Shown in pieces: positions 18,661 through 27,683 of a DNA stretch of 64,000 nucleotides. The notes beneath the pieces were generated by a model. The model worked only from the letters and a program-made list of their open reading frames with translations, was not told where the DNA came from and did no database searches. The translations under genes were made by a program, and so were the position numbers. Where the stretch lies: contig NZ_CP046400.1 in assembly GCF_009762795.1 (NCBI RefSeq), forward strand, positions 1,341,501-1,405,500, in the 5' to 3' direction. Numbering within the stretch: the stretch's first letter is position 1; each line of letters starts with the position of its first letter. The DNA comes from Pseudodesulfovibrio cashew (GTDB lineage: Bacteria; Desulfobacterota; Desulfovibrionia; Desulfovibrionales; Desulfovibrionaceae).

Positions 18661-21600
18661 CTAGGCCAGATTGATGTCCGCCTCGGTCAGGGAGACGTCG
18701 GAGTCGAAGGTGGCCACGAGGGTGTGGTTCGCGCCGTCCGATCCGTCCGCGTCGTAGTAGAGCGCAAAGGTGGAGCCGTCGTTGTAGTAGACGAAATGCT
18801 CGCTGTTGGTGGAGAGCCCGGTCTGTCCATCGGACAGGTAGGCCGAGTCGTTGACCTCGGCGAAGTTGGCCGCATTCAGGGTGCCCGTCCCCAGCGAAGC
18901 AAAGTTGGTGTCGGTGAACTGGAGCACATCTTCGGCGTGCGTGAAGTCGGAGATGGCGTCACCGCATTCCGAGGTGGACTGGTAGTGGAAGGTGTCCGCG
19001 CCGTCGCCGCCGGTCAGGGAGTCGGTTCCGTTTTCGCCGCGCAGGTAGTCGTCTCCGAGGCCGCCGAGGAGCGTGTCGTTGCCGTCGCCACCGAAGATGT
19101 TGTCGTTGCCGTCGCCGCCGTCCGCCGTGGTGGCCTGATTCCAGAGAACGATGGTGTCGTTGCCGTCAAGACCTTCAACGGAGATGGCGTCGTTGCCGGA
19201 CCAGTCGCTGAACGTGGGGGTGGAGGAAAGATTCAGGGAGTTGTCAGTGCCCGAATCCACGATGGAAAGGGTTTCGTCGCCCCCGCCGCTGTGCCCGTAG
19301 ATGTCGTCCAGGCCGGAGAGGAAGGATTCCTTGCCCCAGTCCACGGTCAGTGTCACGTCTTCGGCCAGAGTCAACTCCTGGAGATTGGAAAGGGTGGCCG
19401 TGGCCTCCAGGGAAATGGTCGCATCGACGGAGAGCTGGTTGGTTCCGGCTCCGCCGTCAAAGGAGGAGGTGGCCGCCACATCCGATGAAAGGGAGAAGGT
19501 GTCGTTCCCTATGCCTCCGGTGATGTCATTGATGCCCTCACCCGCCGAGAAGTGATAGCTGCCGTCCAGTTCGCCCGAACCGTCCCAGGTGAAAGAGTGG
19601 GTGGAGGTGATGGCCGAGGCGTCCACATAGGCCGTGGTCCCGCCGCTGACGAGCGCGTTGACCGCAGTGACGGAGGTCTCCGCGTCACCAAGGACGAAAT
19701 GCTCCACGTTGCTTACGTTGTCCAGTTCGTCCGTGCCCAGGCCGGTGTCCGTGAACGAGAGCGTGTCGTCGCCCGTGCTGCCGTTCACCGTGATGGACGA
19801 GGACATGTTGCCGCCCATGGCCACGCTGTCATTGCCTGTGTCCGTCGAAATGGAGACGGAACCCGCCAGTGAGGCAAAACTGATGGCCGCCAGATTGACG
19901 GAGTCCGCGCTGGTGGAGCCGAGCACTTCCAGGGTGCAGCCGGAGGCCACGGTGGTGCTCCAGGATTGCCCGCTGATGGTGCCGGAGCTCAACTGGAGGG
20001 TCGTTGTGGAGCCGCCCACGTTCAGCACTTCCACGCTGGAGACACTGAGCTCCGTGGCGTCCACGGTGTTGTTGCCGGAGGCGTCCAGAGTGTCGGTGCC
20101 AGCGCAGCCCTCGAAGGAGGAGCCCGCTTCCACATCGGCGGTCAGGGAGAGTTTGTCGTCGCCGTAGCCTGAGTCGATGGTCACGGCCATGTTGTTGGCG
20201 TTGCCCACGTAGTTGATCAGGTCGTTGCCGCCCTTGGTCTGGATCGTCATGTTCGTGGTGGCCGTGTCGCTGGTGGTGATCACGTCCGCGTTTTCCGATC
20301 CGATGAAGGTCTCGAAGTTGGAAAAGCTGTCCGTGTCGCCGTAGCCGTCATCGGAGACCGTGCCGTCCAGGTCTGCGGTGACTCCTCCGGTGGCGTCCTG
20401 GTAGGAGAGGGTGTCGGTGCCCACGCCGCCGTCCAGGGTGTCGTCGCCCGAATTGCCCTTGATCAGATCATTTCCCACGCCGCCCGAGATGGAGTCGTTT
20501 TCCGTCGAGCCGGTGAGGACGTCGTTGCCCAGGCTTCCGGTCAGTATCACCTTGTCCGAACCAGCGGTCCAGTTGGCGCCGAAGGTCATGGCCGAGAGGT
20601 CGATGGTCTCGGTTTCGCCGTTGGCGCTGGAGGCCTCGATGGACAGGGTGTCGTTGGAGGACGCGCCGGACGTGTTCACGTCAAAGGCGGTGGTTCCGTC
20701 GAAAATGTCGAAGTCCGTGGCCTGGAAGGTGACGCTGCTGTTGGTCGTATCGAACAGGATCGCTTCCACATTGGTGACCGAGGTCAGTCCGGTGAGGTCG
20801 TAGTTGCCGGAAGAGGTCCACACCACGAAGGTGTCGGTGTCGTCGCCGCCGTCAATGACGCCGGTCAGGTCCTCATGAAATTTGAGCGTATCGTCGCCCG
20901 CGCCGCCGTACAGGGTGTCGTCGCCGCTGCCGCCGCCCCAGAGGAGGTCGTTGCCGTCGTTGCCCCAGAGCACGTTATCGCCCGTGGTGCCGAAGAGAGT
21001 GTCATTGTAGTCGGAGCCCGCCGCGTTCTCGAATCCGGCCAGGGTGTCCGAGTAGTTCGTTGAGGAAATGGTATAGTCCGCCGTGCCTGCGTCGAGGTCG
21101 AGGTCCACGCCGGCAGAGAGGGTGGAGTAGGAGACCGTGTCGTTATCCGTACCGCCGTCGAGGTCGTCCCCGCCGCCGTTGCCGAAAATGGTGTCGTCAC
21201 CCAGGCCGCCGGAAATGGAGTCGGCACCGGCGCCACCCTTGAGCAGGTTGTCCGAATTATTGCCGGTGATGGTGTTCTCGCCGGTGGCCGAGCCGGTCAC
21301 CGTAACGATGCTGTCGCCGACATAGGTGCGGCTGGCGGAGTTGCCCGTGACCTCCCAGTAGGCCGGAGAGGTGGAGATGTCCACTGTCAGGTTGTCGGTC
21401 TCGTTGCTCAGATCCAACGAGGTCTGGGTCGGCGTTGTGTTGCCGGTGGTCTCTTCAAGAGTTGTCCTGCTGGTGGAGGCGCCCAGCTCGGGACCGCTGC
21501 CTGTCTCCGGGGCCACCGGGACCGGTGCGGCCTGCTCCATGGCAGCCATCATCGGCGTGGCCGGTGGCGGCGGCAGGACCTGGCCGCCGGTCTCCTCGCC

Positions 21601-22353
21601 TGCGGGCTGGAGGCTCATCGGTTGCGCAGGAGCTTCTCCCTGGCCCGTTTCTCCCTCGCCGGTTTCCGCCTGGGCTTCGCCAGCAACAGCGTCCTGCTGG
21701 CCGTCGTCCTGGTGCCGGTCATTGTCTTCCTCCTGGCTTGGGGCTTCGTCATAGGTGGGCGCGCCCTGTTCCATGGAGGCCGAGGAAAGTTGATCAAGAT
21801 TGGAGAGGACATCGGCCGGGGCCGGAGCGACTTCACCCAGTCCCGCGAGGGTGGCGGTTACGCCCATGCCGTCCTGGGTGATGACCCGCAGTCCGCCGTC
21901 CTGGGAAACGACAACGGCCCTATCCACGAAGTCCACGCAGACGTGTTGTTCCGGGCTCCCGTCGGCGGGAACCACGTGACCCGTGGTGGTGCCCCGGATG
22001 CCGATGGTGGCCAGGGGAGATTCGATGCGGAAGCCTTCGGGATTCATGTCCACGATTTCGCCGGTGACCGAGCGCAGGGTGCCCTGGATGATCTTGACCG
22101 TCATCTCTCCCATGGATTGATCCGGGTCGTAGACATAGGAGTCGAGCACGATGGAGGAATCCGGACCCTGGGAGAGCATGGCGCCGTCCCGCAACTCGAT
22201 TTCCACCGCCGAGCCGTGCCCCACAGTCTTGATGACATCGTCCGCGTAGACCGGGCTCTCCGCGTTCAGGGTGCGGATGCCTTCGGGCCCTTCGGCCGTG
22301 GCCGTTCCGTGAGCTATGGTTACGATTCCTATCTGATTTGCTGCATCAGGCAT
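18661..22353 (-). CDS. FecR-domain RTX (hemolysin-type calcium-binding) secreted protein
   Basis: A protein of 1230 residues. The N-terminal about 170 residues resemble a FecR domain (VYADDVIKTVGHGSAVEIEL, ESPLATIGIRGTT). An acidic, Gln/Pro-rich linker follows, then several blocks of RTX nonapeptides (GGAGADSISGGLGDDTIFG, GNDGNDLLWGGG, GGDGNDNIFGGDGNDTLLG) separated by long Ser/Thr/Asp-rich beta-type segments. The C-terminus (YYDADGSDGANHTLVATF and a hydrophobic end) is typical of type I secretion signals. No secretion ATPase or membrane-fusion gene is in the window. AAGGAAG precedes the ATG. Likely an adhesin or surface-layer type protein. Confidence 0.85.
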   Translation of the reverse strand: MPDAANQIGIVTIAHGTATAEGPEGIRTLNAESPVYADDVIKTVGHGSAVEIELRDGAMLSQGPDSSIVLDSYVYDPDQSMGEMTVKIIQGTLRSVTGEIVDMNPEGFRIESPLATIGIRGTTTGHVVPADGSPEQHVCVDFVDRAVVVSQDGGLRVITQDGMGVTATLAGLGEVAPAPADVLSNLDQLSSASMEQGAPTYDEAPSQEEDNDRHQDDGQQDAVAGEAQAETGEGETGQGEAPAQPMSLQPAGEETGGQVLPPPPATPMMAAMEQAAPVPVAPETGSGPELGASTSRTTLEETTGNTTPTQTSLDLSNETDNLTVDISTSPAYWEVTGNSASRTYVGDSIVTVTGSATGENTITGNNSDNLLKGGAGADSISGGLGDDTIFGNGGGDDLDGGTDNDTVSYSTLSAGVDLDLDAGTADYTISSTNYSDTLAGFENAAGSDYNDTLFGTTGDNVLWGNDGNDLLWGGGSGDDTLYGGAGDDTLKFHEDLTGVIDGGDDTDTFVVWTSSGNYDLTGLTSVTNVEAILFDTTNSSVTFQATDFDIFDGTTAFDVNTSGASSNDTLSIEASSANGETETIDLSAMTFGANWTAGSDKVILTGSLGNDVLTGSTENDSISGGVGNDLIKGNSGDDTLDGGVGTDTLSYQDATGGVTADLDGTVSDDGYGDTDSFSNFETFIGSENADVITTSDTATTNMTIQTKGGNDLINYVGNANNMAVTIDSGYGDDKLSLTADVEAGSSFEGCAGTDTLDASGNNTVDATELSVSSVEVLNVGGSTTTLQLSSGTISGQSWSTTVASGCTLEVLGSTSADSVNLAAISFASLAGSVSISTDTGNDSVAMGGNMSSSITVNGSTGDDTLSFTDTGLGTDELDNVSNVEHFVLGDAETSVTAVNALVSGGTTAYVDASAITSTHSFTWDGSGELDGSYHFSAGEGINDITGGIGNDTFSLSSDVAATSSFDGGAGTNQLSVDATISLEATATLSNLQELTLAEDVTLTVDWGKESFLSGLDDIYGHSGGGDETLSIVDSGTDNSLNLSSTPTFSDWSGNDAISVEGLDGNDTIVLWNQATTADGGDGNDNIFGGDGNDTLLGGLGDDYLRGENGTDSLTGGDGADTFHYQSTSECGDAISDFTHAEDVLQFTDTNFASLGTGTLNAANFAEVNDSAYLSDGQTGLSTNSEHFVYYNDGSTFALYYDADGSDGANHTLVATFDSDVSLTEADINLA

Positions 22354-22506
22354 GATTTACTTCCTTAGATATATTCATCACCTGCCTCCGCCTTAGCATC
22401 GACGCCGTCCGCCCGCAAGGCGATTAGATCGATTTCACAAAAATTTTGCACAGGCTAATATCCTGGAATGATTTTCTAAAAATTTTCATGAAAACATCGA
22501 TTGAGG

Positions 22507-22869
22507 TCATTCCAAATAAAGGGTGGCGGTCTGAAGCACGCAACAGTCGGTAAAACCGAAGAGCCGGGCAAAGCGGAAGAGCCGTGGGTCGAAGTCCCCC
22601 AGAGTGTTGATGCGGACCCCTATGATTTTTGATTTTCCCAGCCTTCTGGCCTCCGTCTTGAGCCATTTTGCGTCTTCCCGGACGCCGCGCCGGACCCCGG
22701 GGCCCCAGCGGGCCAGGGTCAGGTGCAGCTCCAGGGCGTCCTCCCTCTCCCGGAAGGCGGCGTATCCATAGACTTCGCCCTCCTCGTGCAGGCGCAGCCA
22801 GCGGTAGTCCTCGTCGTCCGGGAAGTGGCTCATGCAGGATGGGCGGCGGGTGAGTTCATCGACGCTCAT
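22507..22869 (-). CDS. Small phage-type protein overlapping terL, possibly GNAT-like
   Basis: A protein of 120 residues overlapping the terminase stop by 14 bases, so translationally coupled. It shows an N-terminal acidic segment (SHFPDDEDYRWLRL), a beta-rich middle (GEVYGYAAFRERED, ALELHLTL) and an ending LFRFARLFGFTDCCVLQTA. That ending resembles the last strands of acetyltransferase-like phage proteins next to terminases. Confident family assignment is not possible. Function unknown. Confidence 0.6.
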   Translation of the reverse strand: MSVDELTRRPSCMSHFPDDEDYRWLRLHEEGEVYGYAAFREREDALELHLTLARWGPGVRRGVREDAKWLKTEARRLGKSKIIGVRINTLGDFDPRLFRFARLFGFTDCCVLQTATLYLE

Positions 22870-24136
22870 GACGCCTCCCGAACGGATCGTAGTCGTTGAC
22901 GGATTTCATGGGCCTGGGGCCGCCCGGCCTCCGGAAGCCCACGGCAAAATAGCGGAAGGCGTCCACTGCGTGGCTGGTCCAGTCGTGTACGGGCCGGGAG
23001 CCGAAGTCGTTCATCCGCTCGTTGAAGGCGCGGCGGTAGTGGCGGAGGGACTCGATGCCCGGTCCGCATTGTGTTGCGTCGAACCAGCAGGAAGGCAGGA
23101 TGGAGCGGACCGCGTTGATGCCGTCCTGCACCGGGATGTTGGGCGCGATGTCGAAGCGGATGCCCAGCCCGCGTGCGATCTCCAGGCGCGATTTGCCCGT
23201 GCCCAGTTCGCGCACCCGGATATCGTGGGGCGCGATGTGGGCGCCGTACTTGTAGCCCTTTTCGTCCAGCACCTTGGCGTAGTGGTCCAATCCCTCGCCG
23301 CAGGCTTCGTAGTAGTCGATCACCGCGAAGGTTCCGCCCGGCCTGGCCTGGACGAACCAGATGGAGGTGGAGTCGGACATGCCCAGGTCCCAGGCCGTGT
23401 GGACGGGCAGGGACGGGTCGGGGGCCACGTCCGTGATTCGCCCCGCCTTTTCCGCCTCGCCCATGAGGTTGCCGAAGTAGGCCCCGCGAATGGCCGCCGT
23501 GAACGAGCACTCGAACTCCTGCTCGAACTCCTCGGGCGACATCTCCCGCCCGGCTGCGGCCAGCTCCTCTGCTTCGATGATGCCGGTCTCCGAGGCGCGG
23601 TACATGGCAGTGAACCAGTCCGGGTCGCGCCTGCCCTCCTCCCACAGCTTGTACAGGGCGTTCTTGCCCTGGGGCGTGCCGATGAATACGGCCCAGCCCC
23701 TGCGGTCGGACAGGGCGGGCCGGATGACCTGCGACCAGACCTTGTGCGGCATCTGGGCGACCTCGTCGAAGATGACGCCGTCCAGGTAGATGCCGCGCAG
23801 GGAGTCCGGGTTTTCGGCTCCGAAGAGGCGGATGCGCGCCCCGTTCTCGAAGTCGGCGCGCAGCTCGGTCTCGTGGAATTTGACGGTGCAGTCGTCACGG
23901 CCCAGGCCGCAGTATTTCTTTAGCTCATCCCAGACCACGGTCTTGGCCTGCTTGTACAGCGGGGCGATGTAGGCCCCGCGCCAGTCCGGGCGATGGGTTT
24001 CCCTGGCCGCTCTGATCAGCCGGTTGATGGACAGGGCGGTTTTTCCGAACCGCCTATGGCAAACCAGGACCGAAAACCGGGCCAGCCGGGCCTCGATTTC
24101 GGCCTGATGTTTTCTCGGGGTATAGAGTTCGTTCAT
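22856..24136 (-). CDS. Terminase large subunit
   Basis: A 426-residue DNA-packaging motor. The ATPase half has an arginine-type Walker A (CHRRFGKTALS, near residue 30), Walker B (GVIFDEVAQM, near 122) and coupling motif IGTPQG. The nuclease half shows acidic active-site residues in AWDLGMSDST and HAVDAFRYF, plus an HDIRVRELGTG segment. All motor and nuclease motifs are intact, so it is probably functional. The start at 24136 (MNELYTPRKHQAEI) follows AAGGAAAG. No small terminase is adjacent and no copy of the shared promoter signature is visible upstream; a divergent TPR lipoprotein gene starts 54 bases away. Confidence 0.93.
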   Translation of the reverse strand: MNELYTPRKHQAEIEARLARFSVLVCHRRFGKTALSINRLIRAARETHRPDWRGAYIAPLYKQAKTVVWDELKKYCGLGRDDCTVKFHETELRADFENGARIRLFGAENPDSLRGIYLDGVIFDEVAQMPHKVWSQVIRPALSDRRGWAVFIGTPQGKNALYKLWEEGRRDPDWFTAMYRASETGIIEAEELAAAGREMSPEEFEQEFECSFTAAIRGAYFGNLMGEAEKAGRITDVAPDPSLPVHTAWDLGMSDSTSIWFVQARPGGTFAVIDYYEACGEGLDHYAKVLDEKGYKYGAHIAPHDIRVRELGTGKSRLEIARGLGIRFDIAPNIPVQDGINAVRSILPSCWFDATQCGPGIESLRHYRRAFNERMNDFGSRPVHDWTSHAVDAFRYFAVGFRRPGGPRPMKSVNDYDPFGRRHERR

Positions 24137-24190
24137 TATCTTCACTTTCCTTATGTTGACGGAGGGCAAGGGGGCGAGTATCCCCATTCA

Positions 24191-25117
24191 ATGCGACATG
24201 CCGTCCGTGTTATCGTTTTAATCGTTCTTCTTGCCTGCGCCGGTTGTTTCGGGGCCTCGCGCACGCCCATGGCGGACCGGGGACTTTCCAGGGATGAGCT
24301 GGTCACCCAGAAGCACGAGGCCGAGGCTGCCGAGAATCTCGACAAGGCCATGCAGCTCCTCCATAACGGTGAGTTCCTGGACCCGGATGCGGCCATGGAC
24401 TATCTGAATCTTGCCGTGGAGCTGGACCCCACGCTGGTCACGGCGCGCTACCAGCGAGCCATGCTCTACCTGGAGCGGAACCGCCAGGAAGAGGCCCTGG
24501 CCGACGTCCAGGAAGTGCTCAAGATCAGGCCCGATCACCTCCGGAGCCGGTTCACCGTCGGCTACATCTATTTCATGCAGGGGCGATACGCCGACGCGGT
24601 CCAGGCCTTCAACAAGGTGCTGGACAAGGATGGAAACATCTCCGAGGCGTTCAACCTGCGCGGTTCCTGCTACGTCAAGCTGGGGCGCTACGAGGACGCC
24701 ATCAGCGACTTCACCCAGACCATTGCCCGGAGCCCGGCCCATCGGGACGCCTATTACAACCGGGGCATGGCCAACATGCACCTTGGCTACAGCCTGCGCG
24801 CCCTGCACGACCTGACCCAGGCCCTGAGCCTGGATTCGGAGAATGCGGACACCTATCTGGCTCGCGCCGGGGTCTATATGAAGCTCGACCGCCGTGATCA
24901 GGCCATGGACGACTTCGACCGGGCCATCGAGTTGCAGCCGGAAAACACCCTGCTGTACGCCGTGGTTGCCGAAGCGCACGCCTCCCTGGGCGAGTTCGGC
25001 GAGGCTCTGAAGAGCGCCCGCCGGGGGCTCGCCCTGGCTCAGGCCAAGGGCGACGCTCAGGCCGTGGGCGTCTACGAGGGGCTGATCTCCGGCTACTCGG
25101 CCAAGTCCTCCCAGTAG
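24191..25117 (+). CDS. TPR-repeat lipoprotein
   Basis: A protein of 308 residues with a lipoprotein signal (VRVIVLIVLLACAGC, lipobox ACAGC) followed by about seven TPR units (AVELDPTLVTARYQRAMLYL, AFNLRGSCYVKLGRYEDAIS, AYYNRGMANMHLGYSLRAL, ADTYLARAGVYMKLDRRDQA). It is probably outer-membrane anchored and acts as a protein-interaction scaffold in the periplasm. It is a plus-strand gene placed between the terminase and lysis operons. An alternative ATG lies upstream, but only this start gives a signal peptide. Confidence 0.85.
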   Translation: MRHAVRVIVLIVLLACAGCFGASRTPMADRGLSRDELVTQKHEAEAAENLDKAMQLLHNGEFLDPDAAMDYLNLAVELDPTLVTARYQRAMLYLERNRQEEALADVQEVLKIRPDHLRSRFTVGYIYFMQGRYADAVQAFNKVLDKDGNISEAFNLRGSCYVKLGRYEDAISDFTQTIARSPAHRDAYYNRGMANMHLGYSLRALHDLTQALSLDSENADTYLARAGVYMKLDRRDQAMDDFDRAIELQPENTLLYAVVAEAHASLGEFGEALKSARRGLALAQAKGDAQAVGVYEGLISGYSAKSSQ

Positions 25118-25121
25118 GGGC

Positions 25122-25334
25122 TTACCGGAACGCTTCATAGAGCACCCGGGCTCCGATTCCGGCCACGCCCGTCAGGCAGCCCCAGACGAGTCTTTCCAGG
25201 ATGCGGATTTTTTCGTTGTGGCTGGCGCAGCTCCGCGCCACGTTGATCTCCCGGATGTCCTCCTGGATTGCCTTGACCCTTTCGTCTATGCGGACCAGCA
25301 GGTTTTGCAGGTCCTCTCTCTCCATGCCGCTCAT
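25122..25334 (-). CDS. XhlA-like small coiled-coil/TM lysis accessory protein
   Basis: A 70-residue protein: an N-terminal amphipathic/coiled helix (LQNLLVRIDERVKAIQEDIR), a conserved-looking CASHNEKIRILERL and one C-terminal transmembrane segment (VWGCLTGVAGIGARVLY). This layout is that of XhlA/holin-associated proteins. The start overlaps the stop of the upstream holin-like gene (ATGA), so they are coupled. Family assignment rests on architecture and context. Confidence 0.65.
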   Translation of the reverse strand: MSGMEREDLQNLLVRIDERVKAIQEDIREINVARSCASHNEKIRILERLVWGCLTGVAGIGARVLYEAFR

Positions 25335-25735
25335 CGTCCGCCTCCCACTGCGTCGCGCAGCCCCTTGATCGCTCCGGGCAGATAGTCGCCGATCTTCTTG
25401 ACCCCGAGCACGGCGGCCACGATCCAGAAGGTCACCTGGAGAAACCAGTCGGGCAGGTTCTCCCAGGCGCGGACGACATCGGCTGCGCCTTCGGGGTCCA
25501 CGCCGGACCAGATGAAGAATCCGATCCAGGCGAAAAAGAGCACATCGTCCTTCCAGCCCGCGTTCTCCAGCTGTTTCATCTCCCATTCATGGTTGAATTC
25601 CTGATCACTGCTTGCCAGCCGCATCCGGTTTTCCATGACTGTTTTCTTCAGTTCCTGTTTTTGTTTCATGTGGCCGGTGACGCCTTCCACCACCGTGGTC
25701 AGCAGCCCTGCCACCGCACCTATTATGGGCAACAT
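25331..25735 (-). CDS. Holin-like protein (3-TM type)
   Basis: A 134-residue protein with three hydrophobic segments: an N-terminal LPIIGAVAGLLTTVVEGV, a central DDVLFFAWIGFFIWSGV and a C-terminal FLQVTFWIVAAVLGVKKI. Between the first two lies a charged helix (HMKQKQELKKTVMENRMR). The layout and the GWxDD-FFAW motif resemble three-TM holins, which include those used for gene-transfer-agent release. AAGGAG precedes the ATG. It is the first gene of a two-gene operon carrying copy B of the shared promoter signature. No endolysin follows. Confidence 0.7.
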   Translation of the reverse strand: MLPIIGAVAGLLTTVVEGVTGHMKQKQELKKTVMENRMRLASSDQEFNHEWEMKQLENAGWKDDVLFFAWIGFFIWSGVDPEGAADVVRAWENLPDWFLQVTFWIVAAVLGVKKIGDYLPGAIKGLRDAVGGGR

Positions 25736-25770
25736 GGTCGTTCTCCTTGGATTGTCTCCGGGTTCGGACC

Positions 25771-25860
25771 AAGACCATACCCCCGGTTTTAGCGCCGGGA
25801 TGAGAACGGGCGTCACAGGGCGAAAAAAGGATGCGAACGGGCGAAATAGGGTGTTGACAC
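25771..25860 (-). promoter_or_regulatory. Shared regulatory element, copy B (lysis operon)
   Basis: GTGTCAACACCC (25849-25860), then 37 bases with CRCCC repeats, then the 41-nt core (25771-25811): GCCCGTTCTCATCC, seven bases, AAAACCGGGG, GTATGGT. The spacing is identical to copy A. The holin start codon is 36 bases downstream. Confidence 0.72.
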
Positions 25861-25889
25861 GATTTCTGAGAGGGGTTGAACTCCGGCCC

Positions 25890-26927
25890 ATGCCGAACGC
25901 AGAGAAGAACCGCCTTGCCGACTTGCTGACTCGTCCCCTCTCCATCGCGGGCAGGCCCGTGGCCAACCGGCTCTGGCTGGCGCCCATGGCCGGGCTGACC
26001 CACGTGGCCTACCGGGAAGTGCTGGAGGAATACGGCGGGTGCGGGCTGCTCTTCACCGAGATGTGCTCGGCCAAGGGGGTGCCCACCGAGAACAGGAACG
26101 TTTCCCCGGTCTTTCGTTGGAGGGACGAGGAGTTGCACCGGCTGGTCTGTCAGGTGGTGGGCGCGGACCCCGGAGAGCTGCTCCCCGCGGTCCGGCGTGT
26201 GGAGGACGAAGGCTTTTTCGGCGTGGACATCAACATGGGGTGTTCCGCTCCCGGCATCGTCAAGCGCAATTCGGGTGCGGCCCTGCTGCGTGACCCGGGC
26301 GCGGCCCTGGCCGCCGTGGAGGCGGTGCGGCGCGAGGTGTCTATCCCGCTCTTCGTCAAATTTCGCACCGGCTGGACCCGCGATGTGGAACCCGCCGCGA
26401 CCCTGGCCCGGCGCTTCGAGGAGGCGGGTGTGGACTGCCTGGTCTTCCACCCGCGCGTGGCCCCGGACAAGCGGACCCGCCCCCCGGTCCGGGAGCACAT
26501 CCGGGCCATAAAGGAGGCGGTCTCCATCCCGGTTCTCGGCAACGGCGACGTGGTCACCCCCTCGGATTGCCTGGAGATGCTGGAGACAACCGGATGCGAC
26601 GGCGTTTCCGTCGGCCGCATGGCCGTGGCCCGACCCTGGCTCTTTGCCGAGTGGACCGGCGGCCCTGTCCCGGACGAGGCGTGCTTCCGGGACTACGCCC
26701 TGCGCCTGGCCGACCTGCTCGACCATTATTTCGATCCGATCCGTGCCCTGAAGCGGTTCAGGCTGTTCACGGTCTATTTCGCGGCCAACTTCACCTACGG
26801 GCACTCCCTGCAATCCCGTTTTCTGGGAGCCAAGTCCATGGACGAGGTCCGCGACGTGGTTCGTGAGCACGTCAAACCGGGCATGCAACTGGTGTCGCGG
26901 CCCAACATGAACATGTACAATACGTGA
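25890..26927 (+). CDS. dus: tRNA-dihydrouridine synthase
   Basis: A 345-residue FMN enzyme that reduces uridines in the tRNA D-loop. It has the family motifs LAPMAGLTHVAYR, FTEMCSAKG, the catalytic cysteine in VDINMGCSAPG, VKFRTGW, and the FMN-phosphate segment VLGNGDV with GVSVGRMAVARPW. The C-terminal helical domain is present. The subfamily (A, B or C) is not assigned. The start at 25890 lies only 29 bases from the TGTCAACACCC block of copy B. Confidence 0.92.
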   Translation: MPNAEKNRLADLLTRPLSIAGRPVANRLWLAPMAGLTHVAYREVLEEYGGCGLLFTEMCSAKGVPTENRNVSPVFRWRDEELHRLVCQVVGADPGELLPAVRRVEDEGFFGVDINMGCSAPGIVKRNSGAALLRDPGAALAAVEAVRREVSIPLFVKFRTGWTRDVEPAATLARRFEEAGVDCLVFHPRVAPDKRTRPPVREHIRAIKEAVSIPVLGNGDVVTPSDCLEMLETTGCDGVSVGRMAVARPWLFAEWTGGPVPDEACFRDYALRLADLLDHYFDPIRALKRFRLFTVYFAANFTYGHSLQSRFLGAKSMDEVRDVVREHVKPGMQLVSRPNMNMYNT

Positions 26928-27053
26928 GTCGTGTTGAAGGTTTCTCCGTTTACGGCTAAAATCAAAAGTTGAAGCCGCCGACAGGCGGCTTCCTCATCTG
27001 ATTTTCCCCATGGCGGATTGCCTCTATTCACAGGCCAACCACAGGAGAACACC

Positions 27054-27683
27054 ATGCGCGTCATCGACCTGACCCACGCCATGCACACGGGCATGCCGGT
27101 CTTTCCCGGCGACGAGCCGGTGAACATGCGCCGGACCCGTTTCGTGAGCCGGGACGGTTACGCCGTGACCGGCATCACGGCCACCACCCACGCGGGCACC
27201 CACGTGGACATGCCCGCCCATCTGTTTGCGGACGGGGCCGGGCTGGACGACTTTGGCCCCGATCGCTTCGTGGGCCAGGGGACTGTTGTGAATTGCACTG
27301 GAGTCGAGCGTATCAAGGCGGGCTCGCTGGCCTGGCTGGAGTCGGTCCAGGATCTTGACTTCGTTCTGCTGCGCACGGGCTGGGACCAGTACTGGAAGAC
27401 CGAACACTATTTCGAGGGCTATCCTATCCTGGAGGAGGAAGCTTGTCGGTATCTGTGCGGGCTCGGCCTCAAGGGCGTGGGGCTGGACACCCCGTCGCCG
27501 GACCCTTTGGACGGCTCCGGCCTGCCCGCCCACAGAATGCTTATGGAGCACGATCTGGTCATCGCGGAAAATCTCTGTCATCTAGACCTGTTGCCGCCGG
27601 AAGGATTTCTCTTCAGTTGCCTGCCGCTCAGGATTCGGGAGGGCGACGGAAGCCCGGTCCGGGCGGTGGGGCTGATCCTGTGA
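27054..27683 (+). CDS. Cyclase family protein (kynurenine formamidase-like)
   Basis: A 209-residue metal-dependent hydrolase of the cyclase/formamidase superfamily. The metal-binding signature HAGTHVDMPAH is intact, together with the N-terminal DLTHAMHTGMPVFPGD and the C-terminal HDLVIAENLCHLDLLP. It may hydrolyse N-formylkynurenine or a related amide or lactone. AGGAG precedes the ATG. No tryptophan-degradation genes are adjacent, so the substrate is open. It precedes a hydantoinase gene on the same strand. Confidence 0.85.
   Translation: MRVIDLTHAMHTGMPVFPGDEPVNMRRTRFVSRDGYAVTGITATTHAGTHVDMPAHLFADGAGLDDFGPDRFVGQGTVVNCTGVERIKAGSLAWLESVQDLDFVLLRTGWDQYWKTEHYFEGYPILEEEACRYLCGLGLKGVGLDTPSPDPLDGSGLPAHRMLMEHDLVIAENLCHLDLLPPEGFLFSCLPLRIREGDGSPVRAVGLIL

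Noticed and set aside
24137-24260. A fifth copy of the 41-nt signature upstream of terL
   Set aside because: Only a weak GGGGATAC resemblance is visible; the CCCGTTYTCATCC and AAAACCGGGG blocks are absent.
25851-25882. TTGACA in regulon copy B as a plus-strand -35 box for dus
   Set aside because: No acceptable -10 box lies 16-18 bases downstream; the block is better explained as part of the minus-strand element shared by four loci.
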